NCBI GenBank assembly: GCA_937905985.1
Contig: CALCWC010000107.1
Location: 1 to 25,695 of the forward strand
Source: an uncultured Verrucomicrobiales bacterium
GTDB lineage: Bacteria > Verrucomicrobiota > Verrucomicrobiia > Verrucomicrobiales > Akkermansiaceae
Reading direction: 5' to 3'
Length of the DNA stretch: 25,695 bases
Below, one piece after another: positions 15,723 through 23,837 of the stretch; positions within the stretch are counted from its first letter, which is position 1, and each line of letters begins with the position of its first letter. The notes under the pieces were generated by a model that was not told where the DNA came from, did no database searches, and saw nothing but the letters and a program-made list of their open reading frames with translations. The position numbers and the translations under genes are program-made.

Positions 15723-18700
15723 CTAATTTAGTTTGACATCGCCATGTTCCGCTTGGCGGAGAACAATCTGTGCCAGGAATTCCTTGGTGGGCTTGGTGAG
15801 GCGCTTGCAGCCGAAGAACGAGGCTACACCCTTGATGTGGGCATCGCTGCCAACAATGCACTTCAGGTGTCCCTGCATGAATTGAGATGCCCCTGCAATC
15901 TCCTTGACGGATATTTCATCCCAATCGCGCGGCCCTTTCTGGCGCAGGGTTATCGTTACTGTGTCTCCCTCGTTCGCGGGGCAGTAGAACACGTTCGGGG
16001 GGGCGTCACCAATGCTTATGTCGGTGATTTTGCCGATGCGCTTGGCGCTCATCAGATGGGAGAGGATGAGAGTCATGCGGTTTGCCTCCCTCTTGTTGCG
16101 CGCAATGCCGAATCTGCGCAACAGGTATTTCAGGCAAACGGGAGACTCCTTGTCTATGATGTTGAACACCTCCTCCATCAGGCTGGTGTCGCTCATTTCA
16201 AAGGTGGGGATTGCCTGGATACGCTCATAGGCAACGTATTCCTTGCCTGTCACCTCTTCCGGCGTCTCCTGCTCTTTCTCCGGCTGCCTTTCCTCAGGCG
16301 CGGGAACGGCTTCGCCTGATTCCAGCAGGGTGGGCAATTCGCATTCCTCCACCGGCCCTGCAGCCTTGTACTCTTCCAGTCTCTTGACGAGCCTGTCTAG
16401 GCAGGCCTGGGGATGGCGCCACCAATCGACTGCCCAGATGTTGAGCATGCGCCAGCCGTGCATCCGCATAGTTCCGTTGCGCACCACGTCACGGTCGCGC
16501 GCTGTGTGGGATGCCGCGTACTCCGGCCCGTCTATCGTGATGCCGCACAGCATCCGCTCTTCATCGTTGGGGTCGGTCACGGCAATGTCCACCCTGTAGT
16601 TCGTGGTGCCGATTCCCGTGGCGCATTTCCAGCCTTTCTCCTGCAGTTCGCGTGCAACGGCAGCGGCCAGACGGTCTCGCCGCAGGCGACTTTCCTCCGC
16701 AGAAGACATGGACCCGCTGCGCGCGTATTCCAAGAATGCTTTCAGGTCCGCCGCGCCGCGCGCCCTGGTTTTGGAGATGTTGATTTCTTCCGGCTTCATG
16801 GAAGTGAATACGTGCATGGCACAGCGTGCGCGCGTAACTGCCACGTTCAGGCGCTTTTCTCCACCCGCCAGATTCAGCGGTCCAAACATGGCGGGCATCT
16901 TGCCTTTGGCGTCCTTGCCGTAGGTGGTGGAAAAGTAGATGACACCGCGCTCGTCACCCTGCACGTTCTCCAGGTTCTTCACGAAGATGTATTCGTGTTC
17001 GTCGTCCCCTGAGAAATAGGGCTCCAGCGAGGGGTCTTTGATGCGTTCCTCCTCCAATAGTTCATTGATGAGTGCCTGTTGGGTGCAGTTGAATGTCACT
17101 ACGCCCATGCTGGTGGCTTCCGTGTACCGGAATCCCGGTGCGCGCAGCGTTTCTAGGATGTGGTCCACCACGGCGCGAGCTTCGATGGGGTTCACCCTCT
17201 TGGATGCGCCGGATTCGTACACGCCGTTGCAATAGTGGTATTGCACTGCCTTGTCGTGCGTGCAGGGCGCGGGGAAGGTGGTCATCTTGTTCTCATAGTA
17301 GTTTTCGTTGGAGAAGCGGATGAGCGCTTCCGACTTGCTGCGGTAGTGCCATGTGAGGTCCATCTGGGGGATGCCGCACGCCAGGCATTCGTCGAGGATG
17401 CTCTCCATGTCCTGCTCTGCAATGGCATCGTCTCCGTCGTCGGATTGGCTTCTGCCGAAGAAACTGGTGGGCGGCATCTGGTGCGGGTCGCCCGTGATGA
17501 TGGCGCTCTTGCCGCGCGCGATAACGCCCACGGCATCCCAAACAGGGATTTGGGACGCCTCGTCGAATATCACTACGTCGAACTGTTTGGTATCGGCCGT
17601 GAGATATTGGGAGACGGAGAGCGGGCTCATCAGGAAGCAGGGCTTGAGCAGCGGGGTGATGTTGGGCGTGCTGCTTAAAATCTTTCTCAGGGCGAGGAAG
17701 TTTTTCTGCTTGGAAAGCTCGCGTTGCAGGATGGCCGTTTCTTGGCCGAAACGAGCAATCGTTCCCGCCTTGAGGGTGAGGAGGTGGCGAATGTGGTTGC
17801 CGGTGATTTTGCGCAGTCGTTCGTCCCACTGGACGAAATCTCGGATGCGCTCTTCATGCAACAGGGGCGAGAATTCGCGCAGCGTTTCCACGCTGTCCAC
17901 GGCGGCGCGCAACCTCGCGCGGGAAAAGTTTACTTCAGCAGCCGCTTCCAAATCTTGCGGGGAAACAGCGCCGGAGCGCAGGTTTTCCGCCAGCTCACCG
18001 TAGCCGTTTTCGCGGGCGGCTTGCAGCTGTTTGTTCCAAAGGACGATTTCCTGCCAAGAGTCCTTGCAGTTGAGCATGCTTTCCGCCCACTCGCGTGCTT
18101 CTCCCGGCCCATGGGGTATGAATCCTGTTGATTCGGCACCCAAGGCATCGGCAAGTTTCATTTCAAGCGCTGAAACCTTCTCATCCGTCTCCTGATTGCG
18201 GCTCTGCTCGTTCGCCAGGCGCGCGGTACCACCGCCAAGCAGCTTTTCCGCCAGCGTGGGCGCGTTGTCATGCAACTGCTGCAACTTGTCCGCCAGGATG
18301 CGTGCCCTTTGCAGTTCCTTGTCCCCGGTTTCCACTCCCTTGAACAAGGCGTCTGGCAGGGCGGGAGCGTTGAGCGCCAATATCTCCTTGCGCAGGTCCC
18401 GCATTTCAATGAGCGTTTGCAAGTCTTTCAGGCAATCCGGCTGTTTGGTGCTGGTGGCGAGCATTTGGAGATAGCGCGCCACCTTTTTCATGGAGAGCCA
18501 GCGCAAGGGGGCCGACTTGAGCATGGTTTGGCGGCATTCCTTGAACCAATCTCCAAGCTCGGCGTCGTCCAGAGCCTTTTCCGGGTACGGAAGCGAGAGG
18601 GCTCCTTGCAATTCGCGGTATTTGGAGGCTTTCTCGACGATTTGCCCCAGCGTTTTAAGCGTCTGGGGTGCCTTGTCCGGTATGAGCGCGGCGCAATCCG

Positions 18701-21467
18701 TTTCTCCCTCTGCGGCAATCTCCATCATTGTGGGGATGTAGGGGGCGGCCTTTTTCAGTTCATTTTCGGTGATGCCGAGCTCCTGCCTCAGGTTTTCCGT
18801 GGCCTTGTCCTTCTCGCCGGCAAGCTCTGCATACTGCCGCAGCAGCGCGGCTAGGTCATCCTCCCAGCCGAGAGAGTAGTCGGTGGTGAAGATGCTCTTG
18901 GCGCACGCTCCCGCCTTGTCTTGCAATATGCCGTAATGCCTGGCCAATTCATGGGTCTGCTGCAACATGGCTGCCTTGCGCTCTGCGGTACAGGTCAAGG
19001 GGTCGTCCTCCATAACCTTGAACACGGGCAAGTGACCGTGGGCGGCTATGTTGCTGATGTCGTGGTACAGGCTGGTGCCGTCCGGGTACGGTTTGTGGAC
19101 TTCCCACGGAAGGAGGTTGAGTTGGTATCGCAGGGTGGCCATGGAGAATGTCTCCTGGTCCCATGAATCTTCCGGCAGGGAAACGCTCACGCTTTCCACG
19201 GCTGCGCGGAACTGGTTCATCACCTCCTTCATGAGGCACTTGTTGGAGTGGAGCTCCAGGCAGAAATCCCCCAGCCCTATTTTGTTCAGGCGCTTGCGCA
19301 CAACTTCCAGCGCCACGGCCTTTTCCGCTACGAACAGAACCGTCTTGCCATGCCCTAGGCAGTGGGCAATCATGTTGGCAATCGTTTGGCTCTTGCCCGT
19401 GCCTGGTGGCCCCACCAGTACGAAATTTTTCCCGCGTGCCGCTGCCAGTACTGCCGCCAGCTGCGATGAATCACAGGGCAGGGGCGTGAACACTTGCGTG
19501 GCATCTACTTCGTTGTCCAGTGAATACGGGTCGGGAAAGCCTTCCTGTTCGGGGAAGCTCCCGCGGTTCTCCGTGGCCAAATGGCCGACAATGGGATGCT
19601 TGAGCAGTGCCTCCCTGCGGTCGCTCATATCTTTCCACATCAGGTATTTGGCGAACGAATAGGAGCCGATGGAGCATGTCTCCACCACTTCCCACCCTTG
19701 CATGCGGCTCACCGCCTTGCGTACGATGTCGAAGATGCGCGCCACGTCCAGCCCGGAATCGTCCGTGGGCAAGTCTCCCTCGAGCTCCGGCAGTTTGATG
19801 CCGAATTCCTTGTCCAGCAGTTCCAGCAGCGTGTGGTTGATGAGCGCAGTCTCATCCATCCCGCGCAGCGTGTAGTCGGCTCGGGCGCTGGTGCGGCTGA
19901 TGCGCACGGGCATGAGCAGGATGGGTGCCAGCATTGAATGGTCGCTGCGGCCCCCCTGCTGCACCCAGCGCAGGAACCCGCATGCGATGTACAGCGTGTT
20001 GGCACCGCTTTCCTCCATCTCTCGGCGGGATGCTCCTTCCAGTCGCTGCAGGGAGCGGACTAGCGCGGTGCGGGGCATGCTGGAAAGAAGCTCCCTCTTG
20101 GGGAACATGGTATAGGCGGCTTCCGACAAGATGCGGCGCGTGTCGTCGTTGTTCGCCTGTTGGACACGGGTATATTCGCGCCAAGCCGTTTCCGGCAGCG
20201 CTTTGATTTTGAATGCGGCCCCGGCGGCCAGACCGTCTTCCAATGCCGGGACATCCGGGATGACGAGTTGGATGTTTCCCCTTTCATTCAGGCAAGTGTT
20301 GAGCAGATTGTTCCGCAGGGAGAGGTCCAGCAGCTTGTGCTGCCACCTCTCGATACGCCCGGCGGGTTGGGAGGTGAGAATTTCATCCGCCAATTGGATG
20401 CCTTTCTTCTCCAGTCCACTGAGGTTGGGTTCCGTGCATTCTCCCAGTATGGGTTTGATGCCTTCCGTGTGCCAAATCTGCTCAAGGTCCAGGCAAACGA
20501 AATAGTCTTCCGTGCTGACAGAGCGGATGCTGTGGGTGGCCGCTTCAACCGCAGTCTTGAAGTTGAAAGCTTCCTCGTGAACGTTGAAGGCTGTCGTTTC
20601 TATGGGGAGGATTTCTCCTTGCTCTACTAGGTTGCGAATGGTGGCAATCGGGGTGTATGTGAGGGAGGGGAGCGCGGTGTTGCTCATCATGATTCCCACA
20701 AATGCGTGGCCGTGCGTCAGGAATACTAGGGGATTGAGCCGCAGCCGCGCGGTACATGCGGCAAACAACAGGGTTGAATCCATGCATAGGGATTTGCCCT
20801 CCTCCTTGATGATGGAAGGTGTGCGCACCCGCTGGCCCACCGTGAAATCGAGGATTCCCCGCTCTTCCGGGATGTTGTATTCTATGCCGTATTTAAGCAG
20901 CAGATCCCATAGGCTGTTCAATACGGCGCATATGCCTTCCTTGTCGCAATCATAGCCGGGCCACACCAATTCATCCGCCGGATGCTCAATTTTGAGAGAG
21001 AGCCGCAAATCCTCCATGATGGCGTTCACCACAGGGTCGTACGGCAGCGTGAGCGCGGCAAGTGTTTCCGGAAATTCGTGGCCGCCCGCCCAGGCGTTGA
21101 AGGCCAGCCATTGGAAATCATCTTCCTTTTGGGCAAGGAGATACCCGTCCTCGTCCTCCAGTTCTACCACCACATGACCCGGTACCTCGTCCCGTAGCTT
21201 GATAAGCTTGTCGTAGTCGTATTTCGGACATCCCCCGGTCAGGATCAAAGGCTCGCCCGCTTTGATCTCTCCCAGCGTGTAATGCTGTGGCGCGGCGAAA
21301 TCCGGCGAGAACTTGATGTTCAAACGCATCCCCTGCAAGTCGGTGTCGCTGTTGATGGTGATGTTCCATACCACAGACCGCCCGTTTTCCAAATAGATAA
21401 TGGACGAGTACTTGTTGATGATGAGGTCTATCCTAACGTTTGGGACTTTTTGGGTGTCGGCGTTCAT
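15723..21467 (-). CDS. DUF4011-type SF1 helicase with Vsr-like nuclease and DUF3320-like domains
   Basis: The 1914-residue protein appears to contain, in order: a beta-rich N-terminus (about 10-115); a papain/transglutaminase-like segment with GKSLCMDSTLL (Cys228) and THGHAFVGIM (His254); the DUF4011 hallmark RWQHKLLDLSLRNNLLNT near 374; SF1 helicase with Walker A GPPGTGKS (686-693), a long helical insert, Walker B FDEAS (about 1301), GDPHQMPPT, NVQGDERGVI and RLNVAVTRAR (about 1539-1548); a Vsr/MTES_1575-like nuclease fold with VDIAV (Asp1626) and ITIDG...ARDRD...GWRMLNIW; and a DUF3320-like end (about 1755-1800). Such proteins are thought to act in phage or foreign-DNA defence; this is inferred from the family. 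The start is the ATG at 21467, because the -10 box ends at 21491 and the GTG at 21488 would precede the transcript. Composition is less GC-rich than the neighbours, hinting at transfer. Confidence 0.85.
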   Translation of the reverse strand: MNADTQKVPNVRIDLIINKYSSIIYLENGRSVVWNITINSDTDLQGMRLNIKFSPDFAAPQHYTLGEIKAGEPLILTGGCPKYDYDKLIKLRDEVPGHVVVELEDEDGYLLAQKEDDFQWLAFNAWAGGHEFPETLAALTLPYDPVVNAIMEDLRLSLKIEHPADELVWPGYDCDKEGICAVLNSLWDLLLKYGIEYNIPEERGILDFTVGQRVRTPSIIKEEGKSLCMDSTLLFAACTARLRLNPLVFLTHGHAFVGIMMSNTALPSLTYTPIATIRNLVEQGEILPIETTAFNVHEEAFNFKTAVEAATHSIRSVSTEDYFVCLDLEQIWHTEGIKPILGECTEPNLSGLEKKGIQLADEILTSQPAGRIERWQHKLLDLSLRNNLLNTCLNERGNIQLVIPDVPALEDGLAAGAAFKIKALPETAWREYTRVQQANNDDTRRILSEAAYTMFPKRELLSSMPRTALVRSLQRLEGASRREMEESGANTLYIACGFLRWVQQGGRSDHSMLAPILLMPVRISRTSARADYTLRGMDETALINHTLLELLDKEFGIKLPELEGDLPTDDSGLDVARIFDIVRKAVSRMQGWEVVETCSIGSYSFAKYLMWKDMSDRREALLKHPIVGHLATENRGSFPEQEGFPDPYSLDNEVDATQVFTPLPCDSSQLAAVLAAARGKNFVLVGPPGTGKSQTIANMIAHCLGHGKTVLFVAEKAVALEVVRKRLNKIGLGDFCLELHSNKCLMKEVMNQFRAAVESVSVSLPEDSWDQETFSMATLRYQLNLLPWEVHKPYPDGTSLYHDISNIAAHGHLPVFKVMEDDPLTCTAERKAAMLQQTHELARHYGILQDKAGACAKSIFTTDYSLGWEDDLAALLRQYAELAGEKDKATENLRQELGITENELKKAAPYIPTMMEIAAEGETDCAALIPDKAPQTLKTLGQIVEKASKYRELQGALSLPYPEKALDDAELGDWFKECRQTMLKSAPLRWLSMKKVARYLQMLATSTKQPDCLKDLQTLIEMRDLRKEILALNAPALPDALFKGVETGDKELQRARILADKLQQLHDNAPTLAEKLLGGGTARLANEQSRNQETDEKVSALEMKLADALGAESTGFIPHGPGEAREWAESMLNCKDSWQEIVLWNKQLQAARENGYGELAENLRSGAVSPQDLEAAAEVNFSRARLRAAVDSVETLREFSPLLHEERIRDFVQWDERLRKITGNHIRHLLTLKAGTIARFGQETAILQRELSKQKNFLALRKILSSTPNITPLLKPCFLMSPLSVSQYLTADTKQFDVVIFDEASQIPVWDAVGVIARGKSAIITGDPHQMPPTSFFGRSQSDDGDDAIAEQDMESILDECLACGIPQMDLTWHYRSKSEALIRFSNENYYENKMTTFPAPCTHDKAVQYHYCNGVYESGASKRVNPIEARAVVDHILETLRAPGFRYTEATSMGVVTFNCTQQALINELLEEERIKDPSLEPYFSGDDEHEYIFVKNLENVQGDERGVIYFSTTYGKDAKGKMPAMFGPLNLAGGEKRLNVAVTRARCAMHVFTSMKPEEINISKTRARGAADLKAFLEYARSGSMSSAEESRLRRDRLAAAVARELQEKGWKCATGIGTTNYRVDIAVTDPNDEERMLCGITIDGPEYAASHTARDRDVVRNGTMRMHGWRMLNIWAVDWWRHPQACLDRLVKRLEEYKAAGPVEECELPTLLESGEAVPAPEERQPEKEQETPEEVTGKEYVAYERIQAIPTFEMSDTSLMEEVFNIIDKESPVCLKYLLRRFGIARNKREANRMTLILSHLMSAKRIGKITDISIGDAPPNVFYCPANEGDTVTITLRQKGPRDWDEISVKEIAGASQFMQGHLKCIVGSDAHIKGVASFFGCKRLTKPTKEFLAQIVLRQAEHGDVKLN

Positions 21468-21471
21468 GGTT

Positions 21472-21490
21472 GGGTGGTCGTTATCCACCC
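21472..21490. promoter_or_regulatory. Inverted repeat across the helicase transcription start
   Basis: GGGTGG (21472-21477) and CCACCC (21485-21490) form a perfect 6-bp dyad with a 7-nt centre, directly next to the -10 box and covering the predicted start site and leader. It could be an operator or a 5' mRNA hairpin. Confidence 0.45.
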
Positions 21491-21518
21491 ATTATACATG
21501 ACGCCCCCACCCTGTCAA
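21491..21518 (-). promoter_or_regulatory. Near-consensus promoter of the helicase gene
   Basis: On the - strand, TTGACA (21518-21513), a 16-bp spacer and TATAAT (21496-21491). Both hexamers are perfect. Transcription should start near 21484, about 17 nt before the ATG at 21467. Confidence 0.8.
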
Positions 21519-21575
21519 GTAAGGTGCATCGCAGTGGAAATGCGAAGGGATTGCGCATCGTGCTGTTCTGGCTGC

Positions 21576-21603
21576 TTGACAGGCGGCTGTGTGCATGTAA
21601 AAT
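21576..21603 (+). promoter_or_regulatory. Promoter of the ion-channel gene
   Basis: TTGACA (21576-21581), a 16-bp spacer and TAAAAT (21598-21603). The ATG at 21616 is only 12 nt after the -10 box, so the leader is about 6 nt at most; AGGGGTGA lies inside that gap. Confidence 0.7.
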
Positions 21604-21615
21604 CAGGGGTGAAGC

Positions 21616-22404
21616 ATGGAAGAGAAACTACAGCGGGTGACGCACAGCCTTTGGTTCGACATTCTGGTTGCGGTGGTGATTCTGGTGATGGCCGTGAACT
21701 TGGGCGTGGGGCTGAGTTGCCCGGAGTATGCTGGCATCGTGGATATGATAGACCTGGCTTGCTCCCTGTTCTTCTGCGTGGAGCTGCTGGTGCGCATCCT
21801 CTCATACGGCGGCAGGTGGTACCGCTTCTTCACCAAGGGTTGGAACCTGTTCGACTTTGTGCTCATCACGGTGACAATGCTGCCGTTCTTCAGCAGCGGG
21901 TTGTTGGTGCTGCGCCTGTTTCGCGTGATGAAACTTGGGCGCCTGTTCTCGGCAACGCCGCAACTGCGCATTCTGGTGACGGCGCTGTTTCGCAGCCTGC
22001 AACCCGCCGCCGGAGTGTGCTTGCTGCTTCTTATCGTTATCTACATCTATGCGGTGATTGGTACGGAAGCCTTTGCCGGCAACGATCCGCAGCGTTTTGG
22101 CTCGCTCGGCATCAGCCTGGCGTCCATGTTCAGCTTCATCACCATTGACGACTGGTACGATGCCTTTCTGACCGCCTACTACGGCAGCGATGTCATCCAA
22201 TCCCGCGTGGGCAACGGCGTGCTGGCCGTACCCAGCGCGCCGGAAGCGTTCGGCTGGCAGGCCGCGCTGTTTTTCTTCTCCTACATGATGATGGTCACAT
22301 TCATCATCATGAACCTCTTTGTGGGCGTAGTGATTTCCAGCCTCCAGTCAGCCCACGAATACCTCAAGGAATGCCACTGCAAGAAAAACGAAGACGGCGA
22401 GTGA
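21616..22404 (+). CDS. Single-domain voltage-gated cation channel (NaChBac family) with a calcium-type filter
   Basis: The 262-residue protein has six membrane segments and a pore loop, the layout of bacterial voltage-gated channels that assemble as tetramers. S4 carries positive charges every third residue (Arg100, Arg103, Lys106, Arg109 in LRLFRVMKLGRLF). S3 has the conserved WNLFDFVLI. The pore loop reads FSFITIDDWYDAF (filter Thr176-Asp182), in place of the sodium filter TLESWxx of NaChBac and NavAb. S6 ends in IIMNLFVGVVISSLQ, with the family's conserved Asn. An insert of about 30 residues separates the filter from S6. The ATG at 21616 follows the predicted promoter closely. It is divergent from the helicase gene and converges on fic. 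Channel type is well supported; ion choice is inferred. Confidence 0.88.
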   Translation: MEEKLQRVTHSLWFDILVAVVILVMAVNLGVGLSCPEYAGIVDMIDLACSLFFCVELLVRILSYGGRWYRFFTKGWNLFDFVLITVTMLPFFSSGLLVLRLFRVMKLGRLFSATPQLRILVTALFRSLQPAAGVCLLLLIVIYIYAVIGTEAFAGNDPQRFGSLGISLASMFSFITIDDWYDAFLTAYYGSDVIQSRVGNGVLAVPSAPEAFGWQAALFFFSYMMMVTFIIMNLFVGVVISSLQSAHEYLKECHCKKNEDGE

Positions 22405-22425
22405 ACCGCAGGGCGGTGTTGTTAT
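22405..22425 (+). terminator. Weak hairpin between convergent channel and fic genes
   Basis: ACCGC-AGG-GCGGT immediately after the channel stop, followed by a T-rich GTTGTTAT. The stem is only 5 bp, so termination is uncertain. Confidence 0.3.
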
Positions 22426-22433
22426 ACGCGCGC

Positions 22434-23537
22434 TCAGCGGGCGGCGGGAGTGTTGGCGAAGAGGTCGTAGAGGCGCGTGTTGATGAAGTAGACGTTTCGC
22501 CCCAGCTTCTGCTTGCTCAGGAGACCGAGTTCCGCCAGCTTCTCCAGATATTTGGAGGCGGTGGGGCGGCTGATGCTCATCTCCCTTTCCAAGTGCTCTG
22601 ACTTGGTGTAGGGAGCATGGAAAAGGCAGTTGAGCAAATCGTGGCTGTAGATTTTGGGGCACTCCCTGCGCATGGTGTCCTTGTACTGCGCCATGAGGGT
22701 GGAAATGCCGTTCACCAGGCCTATCGTTTCCATGGCTGTCTCCTCTATGCCTTTCAGGATGTAGAGCACCCATTGCTCCCAGGCGGCGGCGTCCGCGTTG
22801 TCGCGGATGCCTTGCAGCAGGCGGTAGTATTCCGGCTTGTTGCGCGTGATGTAGCGGCTCAGGTACAGGATGGGCAGGTCCAGCAGCCCGTTGACAACCA
22901 GGTACAGGATGCAGATGATGCGTCCCGTGCGCCCGTTGCCGTCGTAGAACGGGTGGATGCTTTCAAACTGGTGGTGGATGACGGCCAGCTTGATAAGGGG
23001 GTCCACATCCTGCATGTTCGGGGTGTTGATGTAGGCCTCCAGGTTTTTCATCAGCTGCACGATATCGTCGGGGTTCTGGGGCGGGGTGTAGACCACCTCC
23101 CCGCTTTGGTTTTTGAGCACGGTACCCGGCATGGCGCGGAATCCGGTGCGGCTGTCCACCAGCACGCCCTGGATATCCATAATCATGTTGTTGGTGAGTA
23201 GCGCGTCCTTGCGGACGGCAGTGAAGCCCTTGCGGATGGCCTCGCGGTAGCGCATGACCTCCTTGGTGGCGGGGCTGCATGCCATGTCCCGGAATTCCAG
23301 GTTGGCGCGGTACAGGTCGTCCTGGGTGGTGACAATGTTCTCCACGGAGGAGCTTTCCCGCGCCTCCTGCAGGGTCAGGGTTTGGATGAGGATTTCCTCG
23401 TTGGGAATGGTGCGGGCGAGCCCTTTCAGCTCCGCCAGCCTTTTGTTGGCGGAGTTGAGCTGTTTCAGCACGGCCTTGGTCTCGATGTCGAAGGCAAAGG
23501 GAAGCGGCTGAACTGGCGTGTTTGGGGCGTCTTGCAT
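22434..23537 (-). CDS. fic: Fic-domain AMP-transferase with C-terminal winged helix
   Basis: The 367-residue protein has the complete Fic motif HPFYDGNGRTGR, so it should transfer AMP (or another nucleotide) to protein hydroxyls. Upstream lies SSSVEN, which fits the S/T-xxx-E-G/N inhibitory helix; its N-terminal position makes this a class II, self-inhibited Fic protein. The Fic N-terminal region (QPLPFAFDIETKAVLKQL) is typical of the large Fic/DUF4172-like group. The C-terminal 80 residues form a winged helix (YTKSEHLEREMSISRPTASKYLEKLAELGLLSKQKLGRNVYF), suggesting DNA binding. The ATG at 23537 lies 7 nt after a -10 box, predicting a leaderless mRNA; an ATG at 23558 with GAGGGG upstream would add 7 residues. 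Three palindromes lie upstream. No antitoxin gene is adjacent. Confidence 0.9.
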   Translation of the reverse strand: MQDAPNTPVQPLPFAFDIETKAVLKQLNSANKRLAELKGLARTIPNEEILIQTLTLQEARESSSVENIVTTQDDLYRANLEFRDMACSPATKEVMRYREAIRKGFTAVRKDALLTNNMIMDIQGVLVDSRTGFRAMPGTVLKNQSGEVVYTPPQNPDDIVQLMKNLEAYINTPNMQDVDPLIKLAVIHHQFESIHPFYDGNGRTGRIICILYLVVNGLLDLPILYLSRYITRNKPEYYRLLQGIRDNADAAAWEQWVLYILKGIEETAMETIGLVNGISTLMAQYKDTMRRECPKIYSHDLLNCLFHAPYTKSEHLEREMSISRPTASKYLEKLAELGLLSKQKLGRNVYFINTRLYDLFANTPAAR

Positions 23538-23544
23538 TAAGCTC

Positions 23545-23573
23545 AGTAAACACAGCATTTTCCCCTCTGTCAA
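23545..23573 (-). promoter_or_regulatory. Predicted fic promoter
   Basis: On the - strand, TTGACA (23573-23568), a 17-bp spacer and TTTACT (23550-23545). The ATG at 23537 lies 7 nt beyond the -10 box. A start at 23558 would fall inside the spacer and would need another promoter. Confidence 0.5.
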
Positions 23574-23586
23574 GCCCAATCAACCA

Positions 23587-23702
23587 CCATTTGTAAAAAA
23601 AATGCCATTTCTTTTACAAATGGGCGATGACGTGTAAAGAAAATTGGATTTTTTTTACATGACAGGCTCCTCATGTTAAAAAAATGGTGTTTTTTTAACA
23701 TG
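23587..23702. promoter_or_regulatory. Three tandem AT-rich palindromes with 41-bp spacing (candidate operators)
   Basis: Palindrome 1 (23587-23623) has 18-bp arms starting CCATTTGTAAAA, one mismatch, and a 1-nt centre at 23605. Palindrome 2 (23631-23661) has 14-bp arms, CGTGTAAAGAAAAT against ATTTTTTTTACATG, two mismatches, centre 23646. Palindrome 3 (23672-23702) has perfect 13-bp arms, CATGTTAAAAAAA and TTTTTTTAACATG, centre 23687. The centres are exactly 41 bp apart, and the half-sites share the pattern CATnT-nnAAAAA. The array starts 14 bp upstream of the fic -35 box and fills most of the fic/ClC intergenic gap. Confidence 0.75.
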
Positions 23703-23797
23703 AGAACGCGGATGATGCGGATGAAAACCTAACTAACGATGAAAATAAACGTGCGTTCGCCCAAGAAAGGCGGTTGGGGCATCCCTGGACATTGGAG

Positions 23798-23825
23798 TTG
23801 CAGTGGGGCGGGGTCATGGTACAAT
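23798..23825 (+). promoter_or_regulatory. Predicted promoter of the ClC-family gene
   Basis: TTGCAG (23798-23803), a 16-bp spacer and TACAAT (23820-23825), with an extended -10 (TGG directly before it). The ATG at 23838 lies 12 nt after the -10 box, the same gap as in the ion-channel gene, and AGGGGAG lies in the gap. Confidence 0.5.
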
Positions 23826-23837
23826 AGGGGAGCAAAC

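Noticed and set aside
21468..21488. GTG start at 21488 for the helicase gene
   Set aside because: It would precede the transcription start predicted from the perfect TATAAT at 21496-21491; the ATG at 21467 fits.
23587..23702. Reading the three palindromes as terminators
   Set aside because: They lie upstream of two divergent genes, have AT-rich stems, and keep an exact 41-bp spacing, none of which suits terminators.
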